Below are positions 1 to 11,855 of a stretch of DNA of 64,000 nucleotides, one piece after another. Under the pieces are notes generated by a model. That model saw only the letters and a program-made list of their open reading frames with translations. It was not told the origin of the DNA and searched no databases. The position numbers and the translations under genes were made by a program. Within the stretch, counting starts at the first letter, position 1. Every line of letters starts with the position of its first letter. The stretch is from Erwinia rhapontici (GTDB lineage: Bacteria; Pseudomonadota; Gammaproteobacteria; Enterobacterales; Enterobacteriaceae), in NCBI RefSeq assembly GCF_012271765.1, contig NZ_VRKO01000003.1:124001-188000 (forward strand). Direction: 5' to 3'.

Positions 1-179
1 GCAAAGTCTTTGCCATTCACCGGGCGCCCCTTCGCGTTGGGCTGATTGACCAGCGCCAGCGGTTGATTCAGTGTCCCATCCTTATACTGTTGCCCACGAT
101 CGGTGGGTTTCGACGAACACCCCGCCAGCAGCGCCAGCAGCGTGCCGGTCACCAGATATTTTGCCCAACCTGCTTTCAT
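1..179 (-). CDS. mltA: MltA membrane-bound lytic murein transglycosylase A, N-terminal part (cut by window edge)
   Basis: The reverse strand encodes 59 complete codons from an ATG at 177-179 and runs off the window. The translation begins MKAGWAKYLVTGTLLALLAG, followed by Cys21 and SSKPTDRGQQYKDG, which I recognise as E. coli MltA. A hydrophobic signal segment ends in a lipobox (L-A-G-C), so the mature protein would be an outer-membrane lipoprotein that cleaves glycan strands of peptidoglycan. An AAGAAGG ribosome-binding site lies just upstream of the ATG. mltA beside initiator tRNA genes and amiC is the E. coli arrangement. The catalytic 3D domain is outside the window. Confidence 0.9.
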   Translation of the reverse strand, partial: MKAGWAKYLVTGTLLALLAGCSSKPTDRGQQYKDGTLNQPLALVNQPNAKGRPVNGKDF

Positions 180-344
180 GCCTTCTTTACCTTTATACGG
201 GAACCCTGCGCGAAGATAGCAAAGGCACCGCCATAATTAAATGCGCCTTCTGAAAAAGACCTGAGGCATTTGTGCAACATTCCAGCATCTGAGCGTAAAA
301 ATCCATCACAACCACGATTTTAGCCACTTATCTGCAAAAAGGGG

Positions 345-372
345 TTGCAAGAAAACCCATCAGGCGTATAGT
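345..372 (+). promoter_or_regulatory. sigma-70 promoter of the initiator tRNA gene
   Basis: TTGCAA (345-350) and TATAGT (367-372) are separated by 16 bp, followed by a GC-containing discriminator (GTGCGC). The tRNA starts 14 bp after the -10 box. This is the layout of strong, growth-rate-controlled stable-RNA promoters. The control is inferred. Confidence 0.75.
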
Positions 373-385
373 GCGCAACCACGGA

Positions 386-462
<77 letters not shown>

Positions 463-465
463 ATT

Positions 466-489
466 AAACACCCTTAAGGGTGTTTTTTT
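466..489 (+). terminator. Rho-independent terminator of the tRNA-fMet transcript
   Basis: AAACACCC and GGGTGTTT form a hairpin with a short TTAA loop, and the 3' arm runs into seven T residues. It starts 4 nt after the tRNA CCA. Confidence 0.93.
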
Positions 490-547
490 GTATCTGTCGT
501 TTGTCCCCCTCTTGCTGAATCACAGCGGAATCCTTTCCGCCCGTTGA

Positions 548-1795
548 CTATTTATGCAGTGCCAGCGGCGCACCGTTAGCAAAATACGCTTTAATCCCTG
601 CCAGAATGGAATCCGCCACCTGATGCTGAAAACGTGTGGTGCGTAATTTACGTTCCTCTTCGATATTGCTGATAAAGGCCGTTTCTACCAGAATCGAAGG
701 GATATCCGGTGCTTTCAGTACCGCAAAGCCTGCCTGATCCACCGTCCGCTTATGCAGATGGTTAATTTTCCCCATGCGCGACAACACCTCTTTGCCAAAC
801 TTCAGACTGTCGTTAATCGTCAGGCTCTGCACCATATCGAACATGGTGTGGTCGAGGTAACGGTCGCCGCTTCTGCTAACGCCCCCAATCAGATCGGATT
901 CATTCTGCGTCTGTGCCAGAAAACGGGCAGCGGTACTGGTTGCCCCTTTCGTCGACAGCGCAAACACCGATGATCCGCGTGCCGCACGGCTGGTAAATGC
1001 ATCAGCATGAATCGAGATAAACAGGTCGGCACGCTGCTTGCGCGCTTTCGCCACACGCACTTTCAGGGGAATAAAGACATCCTCATTGCGCGTCATATAG
1101 GCACGCATGTTCGGCTGCTTATCGATCAGGGCCTTCAGCCGTCGGCCAATCTTCAGCACCACATCTTTCTCGCGCGTTTTATGCTTACCAACGGCCCCGG
1201 AGTCTTCACCGCCGTGGCCGGGATCGATCATGATGACAATGGGACGATCCCGACCCGCCTTACCGGGAAGCGGTGCGGCCGCTGGCTGGCTGCGTTCGAG
1301 ATCGCCCTTGTTGTAATCTTCCAGCAATGCCAGTAGCGGATCATCATTGTGCTGTTGTGTTTGCACCGGATAGAGATCCAGTACCAGACGATTTTTGATC
1401 CCGGCAACCGGATCGAGCGTAAAAATACGCGGCGCAACGTTTTGCTTTAGCTCAAGCACCAGCCGGACGGTGTTTTGGTCGAACTGGCCGACACGCGCAT
1501 TTTTAATATAGGGATCGTCCTGACGGACCAGATTGCCCACGCTATTCAGCGCCGAATTCAGCCGGATATTATCGATATCCACGACCACGCGATCGGGATT
1601 GCTGAGGGCAAACTGCTTATACTTAAGCGGCGTGTTGGACTCAATGGTCAGACGTGAATAAGTAGAAGAAGGCCAGAGGCGGATCGCGACCACATGGCCG
1701 CTGGCGGCCATGCCGACACGGCTGATGCTGAGTAACCAGGCTGCGCCTGCCCCTTGTAATAACCGCCGCCGGTTAAGTGAGGTTGAATCGGTCAT
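548..1795 (-). CDS. amiC: N-acetylmuramoyl-L-alanine amidase AmiC
   Basis: This 415-residue protein (E. coli AmiC is about 417) cleaves the amide bond between peptide stem and glycan during septal splitting. The N-terminus carries a twin-arginine signal ([12 protein letters not shown] with a hydrophobic stretch ending MAASG), matching Tat export to the periplasm. Residues about 35-150 fit the AMIN septum-targeting domain. The C-terminal half is amidase_3, with zinc-site segments [18 protein letters not shown] and [10 protein letters not shown]. In E. coli it is activated by NlpD. It is transcribed divergently from argA, and its stop faces the tRNA terminator. Confidence 0.96.
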   Translation of the reverse strand: MTDSTSLNRRRLLQGAGAAWLLSISRVGMAASGHVVAIRLWPSSTYSRLTIESNTPLKYKQFALSNPDRVVVDIDNIRLNSALNSVGNLVRQDDPYIKNARVGQFDQNTVRLVLELKQNVAPRIFTLDPVAGIKNRLVLDLYPVQTQQHNDDPLLALLEDYNKGDLERSQPAAAPLPGKAGRDRPIVIMIDPGHGGEDSGAVGKHKTREKDVVLKIGRRLKALIDKQPNMRAYMTRNEDVFIPLKVRVAKARKQRADLFISIHADAFTSRAARGSSVFALSTKGATSTAARFLAQTQNESDLIGGVSRSGDRYLDHTMFDMVQSLTINDSLKFGKEVLSRMGKINHLHKRTVDQAGFAVLKAPDIPSILVETAFISNIEEERKLRTTRFQHQVADSILAGIKAYFANGAPLALHK

Positions 1796-1959
1796 GCCAC
1801 TCCTGATGCGTTGCTGTGTTTAATAAAAAGCCAATAACAAAAATTTTGCAAAAACTTTAACGAATCCACCAGGCAGTGTCACCCAAAAAAAGCGAATAAA
1901 TGCAGGGCATTAGCCACAGAGAAATGCGGTAGCAAGTGATAAGTAAGGATAAATGCCAC

Positions 1960-2015
1960 TTGCACCCGGAGTGATAAAAGAATAAAAATACACTTTTACC
2001 GAATAATAATTCAAA
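1960..2015 (+). promoter_or_regulatory. argA promoter region with two ARG boxes (ArgR operator)
   Basis: Two 18-bp matches to the ArgR box (consensus wnTGAATwwwwATTCAnw) lie at 1977-1994 and 1998-2015, separated by exactly 3 bp, the usual spacing for hexameric ArgR. Box 1 has GAAT then ATACA; box 2 has GAAT then a perfect ATTCA. A TTGCAC at 1960-1965 with an AT-rich -10 candidate 17 bp downstream (1983-1988) overlaps box 1, so arginine-bound ArgR would block initiation. The -10 assignment is tentative. Confidence 0.8.
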
Positions 2016-2026
2016 GAGGGTTTACC

Positions 2027-3382
2027 GTGAAGGAACGTAGTACCGAGCTGGTCCAGGGATTCCGCCATACAGTTCCCTATATCAACGCCCATCGTGGTAA
2101 AACGTTTGTCATTATGCTGGGTGGTGAAGCCATCGAGCATGAGAACTTCTCAAGCATCGTCAATGATATCGGCCTGCTGCACAGCCTGGGTATCCGCCTG
2201 GTCGTAGTGTATGGCGCCCGCCCGCAAATTGATGCCAGCCTCGCCGAGCGTAACCTCGAACCGCTCTACCATAAACATACCCGCGTTACGGATGCGCAGT
2301 CGCTGGAGCTGGTCAAACAGGCCGCAGGCCGTTTACAGCTGGATATCACTGCCCGCCTGTCGATGAGCCTCAATAACACGCCGCTACAGGGCGCACATAT
2401 TAATGTGGTCAGCGGCAACTTTATTATTGCCCAGCCGCTGGGCGTGGATGACGGCGTGGACTACTGTCACAGCGGCCGTATTCGTCGTATCGATGAAGAA
2501 GCTATTCATCGCCAGCTGGACAGCGGTGCTATCGTGCTGATGGGGCCCGTCGCCGTTTCGGTCACCGGAGAGAGCTTCAACCTGACCTCTGAAGAGGTTG
2601 CCACCCAGCTGGCGATCAAACTGAAAGCTGAAAAAATGATCGGCTTCTGTTCCGAACAGGGCGTGACGAACAATGAAGGCAATATTGTTTCCGAGCTATT
2701 CCCTAATGAAGCGCAGAAGCGTATTGAAGAACTGGAAACCAGCGATGATTATCACTCCGGCACCGTGCGCTTCCTGCGTGGTGCCGTGAAAGCCTGCCGC
2801 AGCGGCGTGCGCCGTAGTCACCTGATTAGCTATCAGGAAGATGGCACCCTGTTGCAGGAGCTGTTCTCACGCGACGGTATCGGTACGCAGATTGTAATGG
2901 AGAGCGCCGAGCAGATCCGCCGCGCCACGATTAACGATATTGGTGGCATTCTGGAACTGATCCGCCCGCTGGAGCAGCAGGGCATTCTGGTGCGCCGCTC
3001 GCGCGAGCAGCTGGAAATGGAAATCGATAAGTTTACGATTGTTGAACGCGATAACCTGACCATCGGCTGCGCTGCACTTTATCCATTCCCCGAAGAGCAG
3101 ATCGGTGAAATGGCCTGCGTGGCAGTACACCCGGATTACCGCAGTTCGGCACGCGGCGAGGCACTGCTGGAGCGCGTAGCGTTACAGGCACGCCAGATGG
3201 GGTTAAAAAAACTGTTTGTGCTGACCACACGCAGTATTCACTGGTTCCAGGAACGTGGTTTTGTCCCGGTGGATATCGAACTGCTGCCGGAAAGCAAAAA
3301 ACAGATGTACAACTATCAGCGTCGTTCCAAAGTGCTGATGGTCGACCTGCGGGAAGCCACCGCCCATACGCGGCAAAGTTAA
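2027..3382 (+). CDS. argA: N-acetylglutamate synthase ArgA
   Basis: It catalyses acetyl-CoA plus glutamate to N-acetylglutamate, the first committed step of arginine synthesis. The 451 residues comprise an N-terminal amino-acid-kinase-like domain (about 1-290, the arginine feedback site in the family) and a C-terminal GNAT domain (about 295-435). The start is a GTG at 2027 with the ribosome-binding sequence AAAGAGGG upstream; no in-frame ATG is nearby. The sequence closely follows E. coli ArgA (443 residues), with a short extra C-terminal tail. Two ARG boxes sit directly upstream. It converges on recD. Confidence 0.97.
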   Translation: MKERSTELVQGFRHTVPYINAHRGKTFVIMLGGEAIEHENFSSIVNDIGLLHSLGIRLVVVYGARPQIDASLAERNLEPLYHKHTRVTDAQSLELVKQAAGRLQLDITARLSMSLNNTPLQGAHINVVSGNFIIAQPLGVDDGVDYCHSGRIRRIDEEAIHRQLDSGAIVLMGPVAVSVTGESFNLTSEEVATQLAIKLKAEKMIGFCSEQGVTNNEGNIVSELFPNEAQKRIEELETSDDYHSGTVRFLRGAVKACRSGVRRSHLISYQEDGTLLQELFSRDGIGTQIVMESAEQIRRATINDIGGILELIRPLEQQGILVRRSREQLEMEIDKFTIVERDNLTIGCAALYPFPEEQIGEMACVAVHPDYRSSARGEALLERVALQARQMGLKKLFVLTTRSIHWFQERGFVPVDIELLPESKKQMYNYQRRSKVLMVDLREATAHTRQS

Positions 3383-3406
3383 TCGCGCACCGCACGATTA
3401 ACCGAC

Positions 3407-3457
3407 GGGGCGAGGCATGCTCCGTTCGATGTTAACCGGGACGGGCATGCCCGTCCC
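3407..3457. repeat. two GGCATGCC-type palindromes between argA and recD
   Basis: The first copy, GGGGCGAGGCATGCTCC (3407-3423), is imperfect. The second, 3438-3457, is a perfect 20-bp palindrome centred on GGGCATGCCC. Both fall in the 76-bp gap between two convergent stop codons, where a hairpin could end transcription or stabilise both mRNAs. The same core recurs at 30.9, 39.9-40.2 and 52.2-52.5 kb. REP-like function is inferred. Confidence 0.75.
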
Positions 3458-3458
3458 C

Positions 3459-5297
3459 CTAAACCTGCGTTAATCGATCCACCAGCCCACTGCGCCTTTG
3501 CGTGCGCATCTTCACTGCGGCGTTAAACACGCCTTTATCGGCGTACAGCGTTAGCTGCCGTTTGGCACGCGTGATGGCGGTATACACCAGCTCACGCGTC
3601 AGCACCGGCATGATCTGATTTGGTAACACCATCAGCGTATGTTCAAACTCCGATCCCTGCGACTTATGCACCGTCATCGCCCAGGCGCTGTCATGCGGCG
3701 GCAGGCGACTCGGTTGCACGGCCTTGATGCTGCCATCGGGCAGTGGGAAAAACACTTTCAGCTGCTGCTCATCGTCCAGCATCGCAATACCGATATCGCC
3801 GTTAAACAACCCCAGCGCCCGGTCATTACGGGCAATCATCACAGGCCGCCCGACAAACCACTTGCCATTCATCGCCACAACGCGGCGAATCAGCCCCGCC
3901 TGGCGCAGCGACTGCTCAATGCGTTCATTCAGCCCGGCAACACCAAATGGCCCCTCGCGCAGGGCGCACAGCAGTTGGAATCGGCCAAACTCCGTCAAAA
4001 CCTCAGCAGGCGGCGCTCCGGCGGCGAGCAATTTCAGATAGCCGCGATAACCCGCCACACAGTCATTCAACAGCTGCTGGTAATCCTCGCTGCTGCTCAG
4101 TGCCTGGCGACGAATATCCGTAAATCCACCGCTGAAGACCTGCTCAACCCGCTTCACCTCACCGGCGTTGACCGCCAGCGCCAGCTGACCAATACCTGAT
4201 GACGCTGTAAAACGGTAGCTTTTCCGCAGCAGGCAGATGATATCGCGCACCACAGAAGCACTGGCATCCTCACGCCCGGCAACGTCACACCCCGTCAGAC
4301 GCGTGAGTTCAGCGGCACGCTCCAGGCTGTAACCGAATTCGGCACAGCGGCAGATATCCCCCAATACGGCACCCGCCTCTACCGAGGCAAGCTGGTCGCG
4401 GTCACCCAAGAAGATCACTCGTGCCTGTGAAGGCAGCGCCGCGATCAGGTTAGCCAGCATCGGCAGATCGACCATTGAGGCTTCATCCACCACCAGCACG
4501 TCCAGATGCAACGGATTACCCCGGTGGTAACGCATGCGTTGGCTGCCTGGCAGTGCGCCCAGCAGGCGGTGCAGCGTGGTCGCCTCCGTCGGGAAACGGC
4601 TGCGAATCTCCTCGTCCAGCGTCAGTTCCTGTAGCGTTTTTCCCAGTGACTCCGTGAGTCGGGCTGCCGCTTTCCCGGTTGGAGCTGCCAGTTCAATCCG
4701 TGGCGCCGTCACTGATAGCTCAATCAGGCTGGCGAGTAATTTCGCCACCGTTGTGGTCTTCCCGGTGCCCGGCCCGCCTGAAATCACTGCAACCTGACGG
4801 GTGAGCGCCACGGCAGCGGCAATTTTCTGCCAGTCGTCAGGCTGCTGGCCGAAATAGCGGTCAAGCGTCTGGCGCACCTGCGCCTCATCCAGTGCGACGG
4901 CATGCTGCTGGCGCTGCACAAACTGCGCCACTTCCCCTTCGCTCTGCCACATCCGGTGCAGATACAGCCGCTGTTGATGTAACACCAGCGGCGTCGCTGA
5001 CTCCCCGTTACTGACGGCGGTTTGTGCCAGTAATGTATCAGCCCAGTCCTGTGGTGCTCCTGCCGCCTGCCACAATGCCTGCGCCAGCTCCGGGTGACGG
5101 CCGGCAAAAAAAGCCTCAGGATGCAGTTGGTCCAGCGGCAGACAGACGTGCCCTTCCCCCGCATCGCGACTGACCAGTGCGGCCGCCAGCATCAGCGCCG
5201 GTTGCTCTGCTGTCGCCACCATCTGCGCAAACTGCACATCAAGGGGCCGCAATAGCCGCAGTCGCTGCGCCTGCTTTAATCCTTCTGTCAGCGTCAT
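3459..5297 (-). CDS. recD: RecBCD helicase alpha subunit RecD
   Basis: The 612-residue protein (E. coli 608) is the fast 5'-to-3' helicase of RecBCD, which processes double-strand ends and is regulated at Chi. A Walker A motif ([15 protein letters not shown]) lies near residue 170. A DEAD-type VVDEASM motif and [13 protein letters not shown] and [12 protein letters not shown]-terminal helicase motifs follow, as in superfamily 1B. Its ATG overlaps the recB stop by 4 bp, indicating translational coupling. It is the last gene of the ptrA-recB-recD transcription unit. Confidence 0.96.
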   Translation of the reverse strand: MTLTEGLKQAQRLRLLRPLDVQFAQMVATAEQPALMLAAALVSRDAGEGHVCLPLDQLHPEAFFAGRHPELAQALWQAAGAPQDWADTLLAQTAVSNGESATPLVLHQQRLYLHRMWQSEGEVAQFVQRQQHAVALDEAQVRQTLDRYFGQQPDDWQKIAAAVALTRQVAVISGGPGTGKTTTVAKLLASLIELSVTAPRIELAAPTGKAAARLTESLGKTLQELTLDEEIRSRFPTEATTLHRLLGALPGSQRMRYHRGNPLHLDVLVVDEASMVDLPMLANLIAALPSQARVIFLGDRDQLASVEAGAVLGDICRCAEFGYSLERAAELTRLTGCDVAGREDASASVVRDIICLLRKSYRFTASSGIGQLALAVNAGEVKRVEQVFSGGFTDIRRQALSSSEDYQQLLNDCVAGYRGYLKLLAAGAPPAEVLTEFGRFQLLCALREGPFGVAGLNERIEQSLRQAGLIRRVVAMNGKWFVGRPVMIARNDRALGLFNGDIGIAMLDDEQQLKVFFPLPDGSIKAVQPSRLPPHDSAWAMTVHKSQGSEFEHTLMVLPNQIMPVLTRELVYTAITRAKRQLTLYADKGVFNAAVKMRTQRRSGLVDRLTQV

Positions 5298-8200
5298 GCG
5301 CCCTGCTCCGCGTTGTTAGCAAACAGCTGGTCAAGCGCAGTGACAAAGTCTGCCTGGGGCCGCGTGCTGTAAATGCCATTGCTTCCCTCCGTCCCGTCCA
5401 GGCCACGCAGGAACAGATAAATCACGCCACCGAAATGACGTTCGTAGTCATAGTCCGCCAGACGGTGCCGCAGATAGCGATGCAGCGCCAGCGTGTAAAG
5501 CTGGTACTGCAGGTCGTAGCGATGTGACTGCATCGCCTGCGCCATAGCCGGACGCGTGTAAGCGCTACTGTCCTCACCCAGCCAGTTCGATTTGTAATCC
5601 AGCAGGTAATATTTTCCCTGCCAGCAAAAGACCAAGTCGATAAAGCCTTTCAGCATGCCCTGCACCTGATAAAAATCGAGCGGCGGGCAGTCAGCCGAAA
5701 GCGGGTCCTGGCGCACCACCTGGTCCAGTGCATCAGCCGTCAGAAGACGTGAAATCGGCAGATAAAATTGCAGCTCAACTCGCCGGGCTTCAGGTGCAAG
5801 CTGATCCAGGCTCACGCCACTGTCATTGAGCGGCGTATGCAAAATACGCCCGAGCCAGTCATGCATCACCGGATGCCAGGCCTCGTCCAGCCCCTGACGA
5901 CTAAGCTGAAGCGCCAGCCAGTCATCTTCCAACGGTGCGGTAAATTCGAGGGTTTCGAACAATCCATGCAGGAAGGTGCCCGGTGCCGCTCCGCGCGGGA
6001 AAGTGTGCGGCGTAAGCTGTGGTAACAGCTCATCGCTGGCTTCCCCCACCGCATCAACATCCAGCCGGGGCAGCAGGTCCAGCGCGGGCGCATGTCCGTG
6101 CTGTTGCAGGCCGGAATAACTGGTCACTCGCCAGTCATCGCGCAGGGTACGTTGTAACTGCTGGCTGCTCAGGCGCTGTGGGTCTTCGTGCTGTGGCTGC
6201 CACGGCGTATCGTCCGGTTCCTGCGGAATAACGACCGCGGTCGCATCACTTTGCAGGCTCAGCAGTGCCGTCCTTAATCCTGCGGCATCTGCCGCTTCGC
6301 CTTGCTGGATCAAGTAGCCCAACGCGCTGCGGTGCAGGTCGCTGTCGCCCTCTTTTTTACGTGTGCCTTTAATCAGGGGAGCAATACCGACGCTACAGTG
6401 GTAAACCGAGCGCGTCAGCGCCACATACAGCAAGCGCAGATCTTCTGCCAGCCTTTCCTGCTCGGCCAGCGCCACGCTCTCTTCCCCTTGTTGTAAGTCG
6501 AGCAACGCTTCGAAGGTTTGACGATCGTGATAAACGCCGTTTTCCGCCTCGCGGAAGCTGGCAACAAATGGCAACCACACCAGCGGATACTGTAAACCTT
6601 TCGATTTATGGATGGTGACAATCTGCACCAGGTTACGATCGCTCTCCAGGCGCAACTGCTGGTTAGCCACTTGCCCGTCCGGCTGTTCCACCTGCTGAGC
6701 GAGCCAACGCACCAGCGCATGTTCACTGTCGAGGGTGGCTGCAGCCTCCTGCAACAGTTCACCCAGATGCAGCAGATCGGTCAGACGGCGTTCCCCGCTG
6801 TCGGACGCCAGGAGGTTTTCCGCAATATGCCGTTTCACCATCAGATCGCGCAGCATCGGCAGTACGCCGCGCTTTAACCAACGCTGGCGGTAGTCGGCAA
6901 ATTCATCCACCAGGGCATCCCAGGCCCGTTCGTCCTGGTTCAGCGCATCCAGTGCCCGGGCATCAAGGCCCAGCAGGCTGCTGGCCAGCGCACTGCGCAG
7001 AACACGCTCCTGCTCCGGTGCCAGCACCGCCTGCAACAGCCACAGCATTTCGCGGGCTTCCGGTGTGGTAAATACGCTGTCACGGTTGGAGAGATACACC
7101 GAGGGGATTGCCAGGCCGTTTAATGCCTCACGCATCACCGAGGCCTCACTACGGCTACGCACCAGAATCGTGATATCCGAGGCACGCACCGGCTGCTGTT
7201 TACCGGCCTTACCGATCATCGCGGTGCCCTGCTGCCCGGCACTGAGCCAGCGGCGAATTTCCGCGGCACACTGGCGCGCCATAAACTGCTGGTAATCACT
7301 GACCCCAACGCCCTCGCCGGGCTGCAACCAGAACTGCAAAGCCGGCTGTTCTGCTCCCTCCAGGCTAAAGCTCAGAGTGGCGTTCGGCTCTGCCGGGCTG
7401 ACGGTAATAAACGGGATATCATTGAATAAAAACGGGTTTACCTGGTGCAAAAACAGCTTATTAACGCCATCCACCATCGCCGGTGATGAGCGCCAGTTAG
7501 TCTCAAGCGTATAGTGAGCACTAACTTCTGCTCGCGCCTTCATATAGGTAAAGATATCCGCACCACGGAAGGCGTAGATAGCCTGTTTCGGATCGCCGAT
7601 CAGCAGCAGTGCACTGTCTGGCTGCCGCGCATACAGCGTGTGGAAGATGCGGTATTGCTGGGGATCGGTGTCCTGGAATTCATCAATCAGGGCAACCGGA
7701 TAACGCTGACGGATTGCCGCTGCCAGCGCGGCCCCCCCCGGCTGCTGCAATGCAGCATCAAAACGCCCCAGCAAGTCATCAAACCCCATCTGCGCATGCA
7801 GGCGTTTCTCCTGCTGGGTCACAAAACGCACCTCGTGCAACGCCCGGGCAATCACCAGGTCGCGCAATGACAGAGGCTCTGCGAGGAAGGCATCAATCTG
7901 GTCAAACAACGGATGCCGTGGCGGCTCGCCTTTCTTGGTTTTATCCGACAGCACGCGCTGACCAAAACGCTCAAGGTCTTTCGCGACCTCATAGTCTTCC
8001 GTTGCTGCCTGCGCCCACTGGGTAATTTTTTCCAGCCAGTTAGGTAAGTGCTTACTACTGTAACTGCGCTTGTCCACACCGGAGGACTCAACCAGCGACT
8101 GCAAATCGCCTGCCGCCAGCCATGCCTGTTTCAGCAGGTCGATGTGGGCAATGATTTTCTCATGGCGCTGCTCCAGCGTTTCATCGCGGTCTGGCGCTGA

Positions 8201-8830
8201 TTTGAGCGCTGGCGCTTCTCCCCCCAGCCACGGCGAAAGCGTTTTCAGCAGTTGCTCCGGCCCTTCCCACAGTTGACGCACCACGCGCGCCACTGGCAGC
8301 GGCAACGGATAGCAGTGACGACGCCAGAAATCGGCCGTTGCGCGACGGCGCAACGGGGTTTCGTCCTCAATCAACTCCTGTTCAAACAGCATGCCGGATT
8401 CAAAGGCGTTGAGATTCAGCATGCGCTGGCAGAAACCGTGAATAGTAAAGATACCGGCCTCATCCATCTGCCGTTCTGCGGCCAGCAGCATTGATGCTGC
8501 CCAATTTCGGTCGGCGACTTCAGTCATAAGCTGTTTAAACATCGGGTTATGACTTTCACCGCGAACGCAGGCAATGCGCAGCTCGTGGATATTGGCACGG
8601 ATACGCCCGCGCAGCTCCGCCGTTGCCGCCTCGGTAAACGTCACAACCAGAATCTCTTCCACTGACAACGGGCGACTGAACGCCGCTTCACCGCCCAACC
8701 CCAATAACAGGCGCAGATAGAGCAGCCCGATGGTGAAGGTTTTCCCGGTTCCGGCGGACGCCTCAATCAGCCGCTCGCCGTGCAGTGGCAGGGTTAACGG
8801 CTCAAGCCTTTCAGGCACCCGTTGGTTCAT
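5294..8830 (-). CDS. recB: RecBCD helicase/nuclease beta subunit RecB
   Basis: The 1178-residue protein (E. coli 1180) is the 3'-to-5' helicase and the only nuclease subunit of RecBCD, and it loads RecA after Chi. The N-terminus carries the Walker A segment [20 protein letters not shown], followed by UvrD-type motifs such as [16 protein letters not shown] and [14 protein letters not shown]. The C-terminal nuclease core is visible as [20 protein letters not shown], with the metal-binding Asp residues and the Lys of the DYK motif intact. It overlaps ptrA upstream and recD downstream by 4 bp each. Confidence 0.97.
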   Translation of the reverse strand: MNQRVPERLEPLTLPLHGERLIEASAGTGKTFTIGLLYLRLLLGLGGEAAFSRPLSVEEILVVTFTEAATAELRGRIRANIHELRIACVRGESHNPMFKQLMTEVADRNWAASMLLAAERQMDEAGIFTIHGFCQRMLNLNAFESGMLFEQELIEDETPLRRRATADFWRRHCYPLPLPVARVVRQLWEGPEQLLKTLSPWLGGEAPALKSAPDRDETLEQRHEKIIAHIDLLKQAWLAAGDLQSLVESSGVDKRSYSSKHLPNWLEKITQWAQAATEDYEVAKDLERFGQRVLSDKTKKGEPPRHPLFDQIDAFLAEPLSLRDLVIARALHEVRFVTQQEKRLHAQMGFDDLLGRFDAALQQPGGAALAAAIRQRYPVALIDEFQDTDPQQYRIFHTLYARQPDSALLLIGDPKQAIYAFRGADIFTYMKARAEVSAHYTLETNWRSSPAMVDGVNKLFLHQVNPFLFNDIPFITVSPAEPNATLSFSLEGAEQPALQFWLQPGEGVGVSDYQQFMARQCAAEIRRWLSAGQQGTAMIGKAGKQQPVRASDITILVRSRSEASVMREALNGLAIPSVYLSNRDSVFTTPEAREMLWLLQAVLAPEQERVLRSALASSLLGLDARALDALNQDERAWDALVDEFADYRQRWLKRGVLPMLRDLMVKRHIAENLLASDSGERRLTDLLHLGELLQEAAATLDSEHALVRWLAQQVEQPDGQVANQQLRLESDRNLVQIVTIHKSKGLQYPLVWLPFVASFREAENGVYHDRQTFEALLDLQQGEESVALAEQERLAEDLRLLYVALTRSVYHCSVGIAPLIKGTRKKEGDSDLHRSALGYLIQQGEAADAAGLRTALLSLQSDATAVVIPQEPDDTPWQPQHEDPQRLSSQQLQRTLRDDWRVTSYSGLQQHGHAPALDLLPRLDVDAVGEASDELLPQLTPHTFPRGAAPGTFLHGLFETLEFTAPLEDDWLALQLSRQGLDEAWHPVMHDWLGRILHTPLNDSGVSLDQLAPEARRVELQFYLPISRLLTADALDQVVRQDPLSADCPPLDFYQVQGMLKGFIDLVFCWQGKYYLLDYKSNWLGEDSSAYTRPAMAQAMQSHRYDLQYQLYTLALHRYLRHRLADYDYERHFGGVIYLFLRGLDGTEGSNGIYSTRPQADFVTALDQLFANNAEQGA

Positions 8831-11712
8831 GGCTGATCCTGACTCACCGGTAATGATTGCTGCAAGGTAGAGAGATCCTTCCAGGTCTTCCAGCCTGATG
8901 GTGCAGCATAGTCAGCTTTGCCGTGGCGGCTGCCGGACACCTGGGACAACAACGCCAGCCCACTCGGCGCAATGACAGCCTGATGGAAGAAGTCAGCCAG
9001 CCCCTGCGGCGTTAACGTCTGGATCTGCGCAATCACCTTCTCGCGGGTATCGAAATGGTAGTTCTCACGATCGAAATCTTTGCTAAAGCGCCCGGCTTCC
9101 TCATCCAGCGTTTGCGGGCGCTGCTTCAGTTCGTTGATCATCGCAGCCTGATACTGAGCAAAATCTTCGTGGCTCATTTCACGCAGGCGCTTCTCAGCCG
9201 TTGGATAAAACGCCTCAAAGCGCTTCAGCAGATAAGCGGGTTGCTTCACGTTACTTTGCAGCAGGAAGCCGATGCCCCACTGACGGCCCACCGGCATCTG
9301 GAAGGAGAAGACCGCATAGCCGAGTTGCTCTTCCGTACGGAGCTGATTGTAGAACCACGGCTGAATAATCTGGCTCAGCATCGCACTGCTGGCCATACTC
9401 TGATACTCCGGGAAGCCCAGCGGAATATAGACGGCGGCCAGTGCAGAGTCGGTACTGCTACCGGGCTGTTGCAGGTTAGCCAGCACTTTTTTATCCACCG
9501 TCACGTGCTCACTGTGCCACCAGTCGCTGCCTTCGCAGTTAAGCTGATTTTTCACGTCAGTGGCCAGCTTACGCACGGCATCCGGCGTCATATTCCCTAC
9601 CACCATCAGTTCCGGAGTGGATTGTTCCAGCAGCATTTTACGGTAGTCGAGTAGCTGTTGTAGCGTGATGGCAGGCACCAGTTTACGGCGTTCACTGCGT
9701 TGCGTGTAAGGCAGCTGTGACAGCAGTTGCGCAGGCTGAATCGCCAGCTCAAACGCTTTGCCTTTTTCGGCCGAATCCAGACGTTCCAGATACCAGGATT
9801 TCGCCTGTTCCAGCTGCTGTTCCGTTGGGGTAAAGCTGGCGTAACCGTCCAGCAGTTGGCCCATCAACTTCGGCAAACGCTGCGTGAACCCGCTGGCACT
9901 AAAGGAAACGCCGTCATCTTCACTGGTGGAAAAACTGATGCCACCGACAGAAGCCTGGGAACTCAGTTCATCCAGCGCAACCCCCGCCAGATAGTCATTG
10001 AGCGCAAACAACACCTGATTTTGAGCGGTGCTCATTGACGCCTTGTTACGCAGGGCCAGGGTGATATTGGCTTTAGGCTCATCGGCGTAGTACTGGCTTG
10101 GCATGTAGAACACGCGCAGCCCTTTCTGATTCATCAGCTCTTCCGGGCGCTGATACTTTTTATCGGCCTTGATCAGGCTGAAATCATCCGGGATGTAAGG
10201 GTTAAGAACCGGTAACGACAGGCTGATTTTGTCGCTTGCCGCCTGCCACTGATTAAAACGCTGCGCAGGAATACGATCGACCTGATAAGGCGCATCGACA
10301 AAGTAAGCGGTTTTATTGTGTGGCTCTTTCGGGCTGATAAACCAGATACGCGCATTTTGTGGCGTCATGCCATCCAGACGGGCATTAACCGCCTGCGGAT
10401 CAAACTGGTCGGCAATATACGGGGCGACCAGCGTATCCTCGACCGGTACGCGCAGCATGGTATCCACCAGCCATTCGATGTAGTCCATATCGCGGGTAAT
10501 CGACGGATAACGGAAGTCGAGATCCAGCACGTGGGACACTTCATCAAAGTAGCGCTTATCAATGCCCTGAGTACGCAGCGTTTTCAGGTAGCTGAATACG
10601 GCGGCAATCACTTCATCCCGGTTAGCCTGGCCTTTATCGGTCAGGGAGATAGCGATGGAGAACACGCCACCGTTGCGGTCGATCATCGGGTCAGCACCCG
10701 CACTGATGGAATCCGCCAGGCCCTGATTTTGCAGCCAGTCTGAGAGCGTATTTTTGCTGCGGTTACCAATCAGATACCCGATCAGCGTGTCCGTTTTGCT
10801 GCGGAATTTGTCGCTGTTGTTATCGATGCGGAATTCGATTTTCAGCTGCTTACGTGGCTGGGCCGGCACGTAGTGAATGATCACGCCTTTCTGCTGGTCG
10901 GTCACCACCGGAACGGTGATATCCGGCACCGTGGCATGGCGGTTTTCCACGCGCCCAAAGGTTGCGGCGGCAATTTTCTCCAGCTCCGGCAGTGGCTGAT
11001 TACCGTAGATCACTGCCTTCATTAAGTTGGCGGAGTAGTAGCGATGGTAAAAGGCCTTCAGCGCATCGTGCAGTTTGCTGCCCGGTTTATCGCGCAGGGT
11101 TTCCAGATTCCCGCCAGAGAAGCGTGAGCTGGGGTGTTCTGGATTGAGAGTTTCAGCACCGACCTGCGCCATGCGCAGACCGTCACGCGAACGGGCCATC
11201 GTCAGCTCGGCGTTCACTGCATGGCGCTCGCGGTCAGCATTCACCGGGTCGAGCAGCGGTTCAGCGATAGCATCGGCCAGGCGGTCGACGGCGGGTTGCA
11301 GGGCATCGTTTTCCACTTCCAGGTAGAACGCGGTGCGATAAGACGCGGTGCTGGCGTTATGGCTGCCACCGTGTTTTTTGAGGAATTCAGCGAGGTTATC
11401 CGGCTGCGGGTAACGTTTTGAGCCCATCAACACCATATGTTCGAGGTAGTGTGCCAGGCCAAGTTGATCGGTTGGGTTTTCCAGTGAGCCGACCGGCAGC
11501 GTCAGCGCTGCCAGCGATTTCGTGGCCTGCGCGTCGGACACCAGCAGAACGGTCATGCCATTATCGAGCTTAATGGCCTGATACTGGCGTGGGTCCTTCT
11601 CACTTTTACGGATGGTTTCAGTGAGGGGCTGCCAGCCGGTCTGAGCAAGTGTCAGTGGGCTGAACATCGAGACGGAAACAAAACAAGCTAACCAGACTGC
11701 ATAACGACGCAT
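8827..11712 (-). CDS. ptrA: protease III (pitrilysin)
   Basis: This periplasmic zinc metallopeptidase has 961 residues (E. coli 962) and degrades small peptides in the insulysin family. A Sec signal peptide ending near SPLTLAQ starts the protein. The inverted zinc motif HYLEHMVLMGS (HxxEH) is intact near residue 90, and the downstream glutamate region fits M16 peptidases. It lies between recC and recB as in E. coli and overlaps recB by 4 bp. It has no known role in recombination; the shared operon is a conserved curiosity. Confidence 0.96.
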   Translation of the reverse strand: MRRYAVWLACFVSVSMFSPLTLAQTGWQPLTETIRKSEKDPRQYQAIKLDNGMTVLLVSDAQATKSLAALTLPVGSLENPTDQLGLAHYLEHMVLMGSKRYPQPDNLAEFLKKHGGSHNASTASYRTAFYLEVENDALQPAVDRLADAIAEPLLDPVNADRERHAVNAELTMARSRDGLRMAQVGAETLNPEHPSSRFSGGNLETLRDKPGSKLHDALKAFYHRYYSANLMKAVIYGNQPLPELEKIAAATFGRVENRHATVPDITVPVVTDQQKGVIIHYVPAQPRKQLKIEFRIDNNSDKFRSKTDTLIGYLIGNRSKNTLSDWLQNQGLADSISAGADPMIDRNGGVFSIAISLTDKGQANRDEVIAAVFSYLKTLRTQGIDKRYFDEVSHVLDLDFRYPSITRDMDYIEWLVDTMLRVPVEDTLVAPYIADQFDPQAVNARLDGMTPQNARIWFISPKEPHNKTAYFVDAPYQVDRIPAQRFNQWQAASDKISLSLPVLNPYIPDDFSLIKADKKYQRPEELMNQKGLRVFYMPSQYYADEPKANITLALRNKASMSTAQNQVLFALNDYLAGVALDELSSQASVGGISFSTSEDDGVSFSASGFTQRLPKLMGQLLDGYASFTPTEQQLEQAKSWYLERLDSAEKGKAFELAIQPAQLLSQLPYTQRSERRKLVPAITLQQLLDYRKMLLEQSTPELMVVGNMTPDAVRKLATDVKNQLNCEGSDWWHSEHVTVDKKVLANLQQPGSSTDSALAAVYIPLGFPEYQSMASSAMLSQIIQPWFYNQLRTEEQLGYAVFSFQMPVGRQWGIGFLLQSNVKQPAYLLKRFEAFYPTAEKRLREMSHEDFAQYQAAMINELKQRPQTLDEEAGRFSKDFDRENYHFDTREKVIAQIQTLTPQGLADFFHQAVIAPSGLALLSQVSGSRHGKADYAAPSGWKTWKDLSTLQQSLPVSQDQP

Positions 11713-11855
11713 TCAAACTCCTCAACGGGCTGGTGTTATCCGGCTTCCCGCCAGATGAACATCGGCTTACAAATTTCAGCGTACGGCTGTGTGACGTGAC
11801 ATACGCTAACACAATAAAAACACTACAGGATGTCGCCCTGAATGTCCTGAAAACA

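Noticed and set aside
1910-2140. 76-codon reverse frame over the argA promoter
   Set aside because: It covers the ARG boxes and the argA start; nothing supports a gene there.
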